Of a stretch of DNA of 64,000 nucleotides, positions 55,981 to 64,000 are shown in pieces. Each line of letters opens with the position of its first letter. The stretch's first letter is position 1. The notes beneath the pieces were generated by a model. It had not been told where the DNA came from, did no database searches, and worked only from the letters and a program-made list of their open reading frames with translations. The position numbers and the translations under genes were made by a program. Source of the stretch: Persicaria tinctoria (lineage: Eukaryota; Streptophyta; Magnoliopsida; Caryophyllales; Polygonaceae); contig JBANSL010000004.1 in assembly GCA_037127255.1 (NCBI GenBank), forward strand, positions 10,850,001 through 10,914,000, in the 5' to 3' direction.

Positions 55981-56109
55981 CCGGTTCGGTTTTTTAAAAA
56001 ATCAATTTCGCGTGTCCGGTTTTTTAAAATTTTACACGTTAAGCGGATTTTACACGTTAAGGAGTTTTTACATTTTAAAGCTTCCATATATATATATATA
56101 TATATATAT

Positions 56110-56136
56110 GGAAGCTTTAAAATGTAAAAACTCCTT
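56110..56136. mobile_element. Left end of a fourth (TA)n-flanked element
   Basis: GGAAGCTTTAAAATGTAAAA at 56110, directly after a TA run, repeats the element terminus. The homology stops at about 56136 where retroposon sequence begins. Confidence 0.7.
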
Positions 56137-57971
56137 GAGAGCTTGCCAGAAAACCATCGCCGCCTCTTCATCCTCCTTGTTCGGTGGATGAACTACCAGT
56201 CTATCACTCCGACTAATCCCCTCTACTTGGTTGATTAACTCTTCTCCTCGTCTCCCTCTTTAGTGTGTTTCCCTATGCATCCATTGCGGTTGTCTAGGTG
56301 AGGCCCGAGCAACGAATCTCATCTCCGGCAAAAACTCTCTCTTTGGAGAACCCCAAATCTCTCTTCGGAGAGCCCCAAATCTCTCTTCGGAGAGCCCCAA
56401 ATCTCTCCTCGGAGAGTGGTTGGTTCTTCCCATGACGGTTTCCCGACTTGAGGCGTCGACCCTCTTGACAGGCTTCGTTCAGGCTTCTTGGTCTTGGTGA
56501 AGGTGGAAAATCCGCCTTCGGGAACCCCAACCCTCCTTCGGGAGCCCCAACCCACCCGGTTTCACTCTATGTCTATTCATGGTCGGCGTCTCAGGCTCAC
56601 TTTGCCGACGATCTGAGTTCGTCTTGGCTCAATCGGTGGTTCTTGGTCTGGTTCGCACTTGCTCCCCTCTTCTATCCCCTATCTCGATAACCAATTGGGT
56701 TCTCGGCCTCTGGGTTTCCGCCCTCTTGCCTTGCCCCAATTCGATTACCTTCATCTGCTAAAAATCCTTTTGAAATTCCTGTCGATTTGGGATCCTCTTC
56801 CCCTCCATTCTTGTTTCCTCTTTCCTTACCCCCTTGTCGTTCCGCTCGATTGGGGCGGGTTTGGTGGGAGTCGCCTACACCTCAGATCTGTTTCGGTGTC
56901 TCCGCCTCTTCTCGCCCCTTGTGTCGTTTGCTTGCTGATTTTTGCCCTGTCGACGGATCCCTGGCCTTGCCCCATGCCGGCGTTTTTGGCTGCCTCCCTT
57001 GGGGCTTTTCTCTTGGATGTTCTCCCTCTGGCTCCGATTCGGCTGCCTCCGATGGGGCTTCGCTCCTGGATGTTCTCTTTCCGGCTCCGATTGCTCATCT
57101 GAGCGCCGTTCTTTTCGTTCCCTGTTGCTCCTGTATGTTTGTTCAGGGTTCTTTCCTTCTTTGGGCCTTCCAAGCCCGGGCTTGGGCCCGTCCTCTATCC
57201 TTTGGGCCCAATGCTATTCCTTGGGCCCAAAGGTGCCCCGAACCTTTTTTTAAAAACAATAAATAATAAAAATAAAAATGGTTGTATTTCCGGGCTTGTT
57301 CCTGGTGTTCGGTGTTGTTGGTTCCGGCTTCCGAGCCCGAGTTACGTGCTTTGGGCCCAAAGCTGACCCAATAAAAAAAATATATATATATTGGTTTAAA
57401 ACATTTTTAATCAATATCAACGTATATTATTAAATCTGGATAACCCTTGCGCTCTTTGCCCTCTCGCGGTCGTGCTTCATTTTATCAAGTTGGTTGGAGT
57501 TCTGTTTGTTGGTTCATGTTTAGTTTCGGTTGAGGAGCAGTTCTGCGGCCCTGGTTGATCGAAGTGATCGTGTTGGTGGTGTTCGTGGTCTCCGAAGATC
57601 CTTCATCTAGGTGAAGGGAACGTCGTGTGATCCACACTTCCCCAGGAGTCGTCTTTGCCCTACGTGGATTGCTGTTTTCCGTCTTTCCGGCGGCGAGACA
57701 TCGTGTTAGCTGTGCTGTCTCATGCGCTCGCTATCCACTTCACCACATCGGGTCTCCATCTTCTCGTTGCTGTGTCCGTTTGTTCGCTTAGGGTTTGGGG
57801 TTTTTCGGGTTTGTTTCATGTAGTTCTTTTGTTGTATTAGGTAGTTGTTTTATGTTGTATTTCTTTTACTATGTTGTACTTTTAGACGGCTTGCCGTCTG
57901 CCGACTCTGTCGGCCTCTCGAGGTCCGGGCCTGTCCGGCCTCGAATTATTTCCTTATCAAAAAAAAAAAAA
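56137..57971 (+). mobile_element. RT-less poly(A) retroposon, copy 2
   Basis: Plus-strand, ending in a 13-A run (57959-57971). The last ~90 bases contain three hairpins: GACGGCTTGCCGTC, GCCGACTCTGTCGGC and CGAGGTCCGGGCCTGTCCGGCCTCG, then AATTATTTCCTTATC and the tail. Copy 1 (35853-37340) has the same series with different stem bases. There is no reverse transcriptase. The 5' border is unclear; a ~24-bp repeat with AAATCTCTCTTCGGAGAG lies near the start. Confidence 0.7.
56335..56420. repeat. ~24-bp tandem repeat near retroposon 5' end
   Basis: About three to four units of CCCCAAATCTCTCTTCGGAGAG. The unit is itself nearly palindromic (CTCTC..GGAGAG). Confidence 0.9.
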
Positions 57972-58108
57972 TATATGATTTCTATTATCTTAAGAAAACG
58001 TGCGTGAATAGTAAACGACTTATAAAAAGTAAACGAATGCCGTATAATTTATATAGTAATAGACCCTATTGATCTACCCCTTCATAATATTTTTTCGAAC
58101 AAGAGCAA

Positions 58109-58440
58109 GAATTTTTTTTTGAATCGGTAAATTTATAGAGATATAAGGTAATTACAAAAGTGGCAAGAGAAAAACTCTTGTCGCAAAAGTGGCTAACGCC
58201 GTATACTCAACTCACTAACACGGTGTGGACCCTCGTACCAAAAGAATGCTCTACCCACCTACACCTCTATCACCCCATTACGCATCGCCTCTACAAGGAT
58301 CTTGAGACAACTCTTTTCAGCCATAACACCTCCTTGAGTGTTGCCTTTGCATCTCAAGGAGATACAAGATTGAAAATTCTCAATGATATATACGAGTCGC
58401 CCACCGTCAGTGACGGCCGCATCACCGAAAAGTGGGGCCA
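58109..58440 (-). mobile_element. 5'-truncated LINE tail
   Basis: A T-run (58109-58119) is followed by GAATCGGTAAATTTATAGAG and TAAGGTAATTACAAAAG. On the minus strand its tail ATTTACCGATTC-poly(A) matches the end of the LINE at 1896 (ATTTACCAGTTC-poly(A)). About 330 bp; a 60-codon minus frame (58259-58441) may be the end of ORF2. Target duplication not identified. Confidence 0.6.
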
Positions 58441-58496
58441 AATTTTACACTATGAAAGTGTTGCATCGTCAATTCATTAACAAAATAACATTCAAT

Positions 58497-58950
58497 CACT
58501 AGTACAATATAGGGGGTGGAGCACGATAAGTTAGGTATGGTTTTTGACAAGTGTGTTTTTTTTAAGCACGGTTTTGTATTAAAAGTGTTTTCGCAAAACC
58601 AAATTTAACTAAAAGCAACACCATTTTGTTTAAAATCATTCTCGTTTTTTTAATATTTAACCCGGTTAACGAGAAAAGTGTGTTCCTAAAACCAAATTTA
58701 ATTAAAAGCAGCAAGCTTTTCTTTAAAACCATTCTCATTTATTTTTTTCAAAAATATTTAACCCGGTTCGCAAAACCAAATTTAAGTAAAAGCAACACGC
58801 TTTTCTTTAAAACCGTTCTCGTTTATATTTTTTAAAAAAATATTAACCCGTTTACGAGAAAAACATGCTTAAAAAAATTAAAATGAACACGGTTTAGTTT
58901 GCAAAGTGTGTTTCCAAAACTAAATTTAACTAAAAGCAACACTGACTGGA
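58497..58950 (+). mobile_element. CACTA terminus with subterminal repeats, truncated
   Basis: CACTAGTACAATATAGGGGG starts the segment and is followed by at least four copies of AACCAAATTTAACTAAAAGCA-type units, spaced about 90-110 bp, with AACCCGGTT..CGAG between. This is the layout of a CACTA end. It is cut at about 58950 by a Gypsy LTR. The other end is not in the window. Confidence 0.6.
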
Positions 58951-59184
58951 GGAAACCGTTATGTCGTATATCAAAATATAACTCAAACCTACAAACTAGT
59001 ATAGCATGTAAGTAAGAGAGTGATCACACAGAGAATCAAGTATTCCTGAGTAATGTGTACTTACGAATTAGTAAAAGGGGGTTTTGATTGATTGAATTGA
59101 AAAGAAAACAAAATAAATTATAAACAAGTTGATGCAAAACAATTTCGAGAAGATTGCTCTACCTACAACTATCCACTTTATTTG

Positions 59185-60347
59185 GTGATGTGATCGTAGT
59201 CGCCCATGAGCTTGACTCTTTTTTCCAACAAGGGTTTGTCTTCGGAGCAGAACATCAACTTTCATTTGTGAAGACTGTTTGGCGACACCTCGGTATTATG
59301 GCTCGTTCTAGCTGTATAAAATTCCGATTGAAGCCAATGAATACTTGTTGGAAAGATATTTTAAGTGGCTTCAACTTTATTGAAGGATGCAATCATCAAA
59401 TCAGCTTGAAAGATGGACACAATCTGCCATCTTTGGAGCAGTCCGAAAACCAGGCAGCTTGTCGGAAATGCAATAAATGAAGACGGAATGAATTCAATAA
59501 GGACGGATTAAATGACGGGGTTTTAGGGATTTCCGACCTTCCATCTCTTTGATGGCAACCAAGGCCATTCGTTTTCCGCCATTATGGTTGTCCATCTCTC
59601 CGTAATAAATCTCGGAAACCCTTTCGTATTATCCGTCATTAGTTTATCAATTTATTTTAATTTCTTTTATTTTTCATAGATTAAATATGTTTCCTATATA
59701 AAGGGATGTAAGAACATTTTTTAGGAGAAGTTGAAGTTGAGAAAAAACTAAGCTTTGTGCTTCCTTCGTTTCGGGTTAAGAAACAACTCTATCTTGGTGA
59801 GATGCCGGATAAAACCTCTTGGTGTGATGCCAAAAGCGATTCCTTAGTGAGATACGACGGAATCAAAGGATCGGAAACACTCGGAGTGCGAGGCTGAGAG
59901 TGCAGAAGATCGAGTGTTGGAGAGAGCTCGGAGTGCGAGGCCGAGAGCTATCTTGCATCACATATCCCTCAACCCCCATCCCCTTCTTTACCACCATTCT
60001 AAGGCCTTCCACAGCCCCATCATCACCCTCCATTCATCCCCAAAACGTCACCCCAAAGCAGCTCTTCAATCACTCTCAAACAAGCCCCGTTTGGACTCGC
60101 CTCTGCACAAGCGACGTCTCGGTAAAACGCGATTGCCCGCTTCGTTTGACCTCCGATTGACGAGATCTGCCCCAATCCACGACGGCAACTTCAAGATCTA
60201 CAAAAGTAGTACTCGCACGTCACCAGAAGCTCAGCCGATAAACGGGAAATCGGCAATCTTTGAAGACTGATCTGTTGCCTCAGAAGCTGTCCACAATTTC
60301 CCGACTTCTCGGAACCCTCGTCGCCGGTCCCGGGTGCAAGCACGTCA
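59185..60347 (+). mobile_element. Repeat family E, plus copy
   Basis: The insert is flanked by ATTTG (59180-59184 and 60348-60352). It holds a TATA box CTATATAAAGGGATG near 59694, then the ~590 bp shared with 39049-39760. The first 500 bases are unlike the other copy and include a 108-codon frame (59154-59480) without a known domain. The 5-bp duplication suggests a solo LTR, though its ends (GTGATG...CACGTC) are not TG...CA. Confidence 0.6.
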
Positions 60348-61456
60348 TTTGGGTAAGTTGATTTTGTAAATTTCTCTTATTCTTTTAGTCTTCCTATGAT
60401 GTCCTTGTCCCGACCTAATATAGTTACTAGTCCAATCAATCCTAGAAACTCTTATCTCATAAGCAGTCCCTAAAGAAGCATTTAACCCAATCAATAACTT
60501 TAAGTTCAGAGATTAACCAAATTATTTGTAGTCCGGCCTAAAGAGGGATTTAGCAACACATCCAACTTCCTACCCATGCAATTAGTTCAATCAGCCCTAA
60601 AGGGATAAGTTTCCTACTTGGGTTAAGGTTCTCAATCAGGAATATACAAAACCCTACCAATTGAATTGATTCTACCAAGTTGATCATTAAAGATAGAATA
60701 AAATAATCAACAATCAAGCACAAAGAAGTCGAAACATTCAACATAGAAAATAAGGAACAAGATTAAAAAACTCACAACTTAATCCAAATAGAGCTTCGAA
60801 TTGCAAGTAGAACAGAGAGAGTTTAGTCGCCCATGACGAACATCGCTCTCAATCTTAACCAAATTGTCTTGAATCCTAATCTAGTGAATAAATGAAAACC
60901 TAGGGCTAAGTGACGGAGGGAAAGTCGTTGATTTCCCTTATCAAAATAATTCCCAAACAAACAAACTAGTATAGAATGCAAGTAATGGGTCGATCCCAAA
61001 GAGAAACAAGTATTTTGATATAATGTGTACGGAGTATTTATCAACTGAAAGCAAAGAGATGAAATTGATAATAAAAGAAACTAATCTAAACAAAAGAAAG
61101 TGATAAATAAAAGAGATGTTTCCATCCACAAATTCTCGACATTGGTTGGCTTTATTTGTCGTTGAATCCAATTAAAGTGTTCTCTACGAATTCCTCCCAT
61201 CTTAGTTTGAATAGATGAAAGCACAAAGAGCACAATTAATCCCTTACACCTTTATGCAACCCAAGAACGGACAAAGATTTAACATAAAGATAGCACAAGT
61301 TCCTAAGAATCTATGCATGTGAACAACACCAAGTATGCAAGGTAACTGATGTTTAAGACACATGTCGAAATCCCTACTTAGTCATGATCAAACGAAGGTT
61401 CTCAGAATCCTAAGCATGGTACTACGGAATTCATTCAATGACGAAAGAACAAAGAC

Positions 61457-62044
61457 CTATCTCTTCATCCCAATCCTCGTAAAAGAAGCCATTCTTATTG
61501 ATATATCCCTCCTCAATCGGCATAATGGAATTTTTGAAGTAGGAAGAAGGGAATGAGTTAAACCAAATGACTTTGAAGGCTCTTCCACGCTTGTATCCAT
61601 AGAGCTTCCATCTCTCTTTTCAATTGGGCATGCATCCATAGATGGGTCGGGAAGGGTTTCTTCGGGTGGGGTAGGGGCCAAAACACATGGTTCCTCATGT
61701 GTTGACTCATGAGACTCCATATCAACGGGTATCGGGCTTCCTTCCCCATCTCTACTTTCGTCTGAGCTGTCTGCAGAAGTAACGGCGGGCGCCTCTTGTT
61801 CAATAGACTCATCTTTAGAGGAATCATGCATCTCCATATTTTCCTCATATCTCTTGCATATGTTAAAGACTCTTTGAGCAATTTGACTCAATTTCTCCAA
61901 TAAGCTCTCGCGTTCATCCTCCGCCACTAGGTCACCCATATAGCATAAAAGATCCCATAATTCAGACCAATCCAACCCTTCAAGACTTCCATTATTGACG
62001 GATTCGGAGAAAATTTTGGAGATGAGAGTCATGTCCTCTAGCAA
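61457..62044 (-). CDS. Acidic internal ORF of the Gypsy element, unknown
   Basis: A 195-codon uninterrupted frame starting MLEDMTLISKIFSESVNNGS, Glu/Ser-rich in the middle, ending at the junction with the truncated LTR. It sits between primer site and LTR where gag would begin, but shows no gag or zinc-knuckle motif. It may be an accessory or pre-gag ORF; the last ~30 codons are LTR-derived. No function assigned. Confidence 0.4.
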   Translation of the reverse strand: MLEDMTLISKIFSESVNNGSLEGLDWSELWDLLCYMGDLVAEDERESLLEKLSQIAQRVFNICKRYEENMEMHDSSKDESIEQEAPAVTSADSSDESRDGEGSPIPVDMESHESTHEEPCVLAPTPPEETLPDPSMDACPIEKRDGSSMDTSVEEPSKSFGLTHSLLPTSKIPLCRLRRDISIRMASFTRIGMKR

Positions 62045-62270
62045 ACAACTAACTTTTTCTTCTCAACTATATTGAATACCCCATGAATAACGGATGACCA
62101 CCTCATATTCCACTCTGGTGAGATATCAGTAAAAGTGTTCTTCTTCAAACTGAAACAACTTCATCTTGAAAGATTAGTAGTAGGGTATCGTAAACCGTAA
62201 GATAGGTCCATGACGGAGTTAAATATATATACAAATAAATAAACACACAAAATAAAGAAATAAACTTGAG

Positions 62271-62288
62271 TCCCTGACAACGACGCCA
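62271..62288 (-). promoter_or_regulatory. tRNA-Asp primer binding site
   Basis: The minus strand reads TGGCGTCGTTGTCAGGGA, two changes from the usual Athila/Tat-type TGGCGCCGTTGTCGGGGA. It lies three bases from the LTR end at 62292. Confidence 0.85.
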
Positions 62289-63859
62289 ATTTGACAGTGG
62301 GAAAGTCGTTGATTTCCCTTATCAAACTAATTCACAAACAAACAAACTAGTATATGATGCAAGTAAGGGGTCGATCCCACAGAGAAACAAGTATTTCGAT
62401 ATAATGTGTATTTATCACCTGAAAGGAAAGAGATGAAATTGATAATAAAAGAAACTAATCTAAACAAAAGAAATTGATAAATAAAAGAGATGTTTCCATC
62501 CACAAATTCTCGAAATTGGTTGGCTTTATTGGTCATTGAATCCAATTAAAGTGTTCTCTACGAATTCCTCTCATCTTAGTTTGAATAGATTAAACCACAA
62601 ATAGCACAATTAATCCCTTACACCCGTATGCAACCCAAGCACGTACAAAGATTTAACATAAAGATAGGACAAGCTCTTAAGAATCTAGGCTTATGAACAA
62701 CACCAAGTATGAAAGGTAACTGATGTTTAAGGCACATGTCGAAATCCCTACTTAGCCATGATCAAATGAAGGTTCTCAGAATCCTAAGCATGCTACTATG
62801 GAATTCATTCAATGACGAAAGAACAAAGACCTAGCAAGATACTATCATGGTGATCAATCACAATAATATCATCAATAATCGCAAGGGAAATCAAAAGATA
62901 TTAAAGAGAGAAACAATACTTCATTATAAACTCACAAATAACCAACCAAGTCTCGAAAGTGTAGATGAAAACAACGGAGAATTAGCCAAGATGGCTTACC
63001 TAAATTTCTTCTCTTGAATGGAAAACAAAACCTAAACTAATCTAATTGAATAGAGAAAAGAGGCTGAGAATATGAATGTTAGAATGTTAGATTACTCCTC
63101 CAAAACGGCCGAGAAAAGCCTCTTAAATAACCTAAAGACATCAGCCAAACCCTAGAATAGAGTTTCTATAAAGATAGAACTGGGCCGCTTGCGCAGATCC
63201 AGAACTGATGGGAACGGCGGGCGCCGCTCTTGACAGCTTCGCAGACTGAACTTGTAATGCACTTTCTGGAGTCATCGTTCGTCTGATTGACGCATATGAA
63301 TATGTGCTGAAAAAATATTTGGAAGGAATACAACTCGCATGAAGAACTCAGAAGCTAAATCGAAAAGATCAAAGGCCAAAAGATGGGATTTCTCCATGTT
63401 CTTCATTTTCGCTCTTGTTCTTGTGCTACTTTGCTTTCCAAATCGCCTTCTAACCGTTCATTAGCTTGTTCATTGCACTTGGGACTTCTTGTTGGTCTCT
63501 TCCCATGCTCCTCACCATGTCAGCACTACGAATCTGCATAAATCCAATAAAATAGCGTAGTTTATTAACTTTACCACTAAAAGAGCATAATATGCAATTA
63601 ACCATAAAACATAATTATATGACAATGAAATGCATCTAAAACCATCAAATAATGCCTACTAGAATATGCCTTATTACTAAGCCCACTCTAATTGTCGTCC
63701 CCCAGAGTCGGTCAAAAGACTAGATAATATAGGTATAGGATAGAACAAAGCGCCGCTGTGCAAAAACCCTAAACGTGTCACACTGAAGAGCTGCCGTGGT
63801 CGCTAGTTGCATAATTGTGGCGGCCGCTGCAGGACTTTTTTGTGGCAAAACATTCCACT

Positions 63860-63935
63860 GCCGCTGCATCTAATGCGGCGGTCACTGCATCTAATGCGAC
63901 GGTCATTGCATCTAATGTGACAATCATTGCATCTG
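63860..63935. repeat. 21-bp tandem repeat GCATCTAATGCGGCGGTCACT
   Basis: Three to four units with decreasing identity. It lies in the LTR segment; the solo LTR at 20850 has only a single comparable phrase (ATTATGCGGCGGCCGCTGCAT). Confidence 0.85.
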
Positions 63936-64000
63936 TCATTCACCAAAAATGAACTTCGAATCATCTCTTGTGTTTAACATTAAAGTTGTAGGTCTCTGAA

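Larger units (their letters stand above)
49124..56085. mobile_element. (TA)n-flanked TIR element 3, carries ABCA exons
   Basis: The left end GGGAATGATTCAAATGTAAA lies in a TA run. The right end, inverted, reads GGAAGCTTTAAAATGTAAA and abuts another TA run (56086-56109). The ends share the CCTTA..GTGTAAAAT pattern with elements 1 and 2 but are more diverged. The interior has the same 21-bp repeat family (52914-53000 and 53660-53730, opposite orientation) and two tRNA-like sequences, supporting common origin. Between lies a seven-exon piece of an ABCA transporter gene. Treating 49124-56085 as one element is an inference; the two ends might belong to different copies. Confidence 0.6.
60911..63676 (-). 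mobile_element. Gypsy element with one full and one truncated LTR
   Basis: The right (5') LTR 62292-63676 is complete. The left (3') copy 60911-61457 covers only its inner half before running straight into internal sequence. A tRNA-Asp primer site lies at 62271-62288. The target duplication CTAAG is present on both sides (60906-60910 and 63677-63681), so the loss between leader and 3' LTR happened after insertion. Outer end reads TTATTA, with TTATCA expected from related LTRs. Confidence 0.82.
58951..64000 (-). mobile_element. Second copy of the 19939-type LTR, split by two insertions
   Basis: 58951-59184, 60353-60905 and 63682-64000 align in order with the solo LTR at 19939-21309 (for example ACAACTATCCACTTTATTTG, TTAGTCTTCCTATGA, and GGCGGCCGCTGCA near 63827). 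Between them sit element E (59185-60347) and a Gypsy element (60911-63676). The LTR runs out of the window. Confidence 0.8.

Noticed and set aside
49124..56085. Helitron carrying gene fragments
   Set aside because: Ends are inverted repeats in (TA)n, without TC at the start or a CTRR end with hairpin.
63704..63704. LTR end at CCCCA (63704) for the Gypsy element
   Set aside because: No matching duplication of the following GAGTC on the left; CTAAG at 63677-63681 matches the left flank.

Overview
The window is plant nuclear DNA, almost certainly from a eudicot. The evidence is GT-AG introns, an R2R3-MYB gene with the standard plant exon phases, plant-type Copia, Gypsy, L1, CACTA, hAT and MULE elements, and captured pieces of plant VAP27, RAB5, AGO4, SF3A2 and ABCA genes. 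Nothing bacterial, viral or organellar was recognised. The species cannot be told from what I can see.

Layout. 1-1.9 kb: non-coding DNA with a MULE-like MITE. 1.9-7.2 kb: an L1-type LINE with a perfect 15-bp target duplication, inserted in a Copia remnant and itself hit by a hAT MITE. 7.9-8.5 kb: a fold-back element and a tRNA-derived SINE. 9.1-11.7 kb: a non-autonomous LTR element carrying a 21-bp minisatellite. 11.7-15.1 kb: Gypsy LTR debris with a MULE-like MITE nested in it. 16.3-19.0 kb: an apparently intact R2R3-MYB gene (minus strand, three exons), the only complete host gene I can support. 19.8-21.3 kb: an RNase-H-like gene fragment cut by a solo LTR. 21.4-32.5 kb: two Copia elements, both minus strand, each with paired LTRs and 5-bp target duplications. 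32.5-40.2 kb: LTR fragments, an orphan first-exon-like sequence and an RT-less retroposon. 40.3-44.7 kb: a CACTA transposon carrying fragments of four host genes. 45.4-56.1 kb: a row of related elements in (TA)n DNA, the third carrying seven joined exons of an ABCA transporter nucleotide-binding domain. 56.1-58.5 kb: a second RT-less retroposon, a LINE tail and a CACTA terminus. 58.95-64 kb: a Gypsy LTR interrupted by two nested insertions.

How it fits together. The region is a stack of nested transposons around one transcription-factor gene. The two points of most interest are gene capture (a CACTA element with VAP27, RAB5, AGO4 and SF3A2 pieces, and a (TA)n-flanked element with an uninterrupted ABCA ATPase domain) and a set of poly(A)-tailed retroposons whose 3' tails keep the same hairpin layout although the stem sequences differ. 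No integrated pathway or defence system was seen; what is new here, if anything, is at the level of mobile elements.
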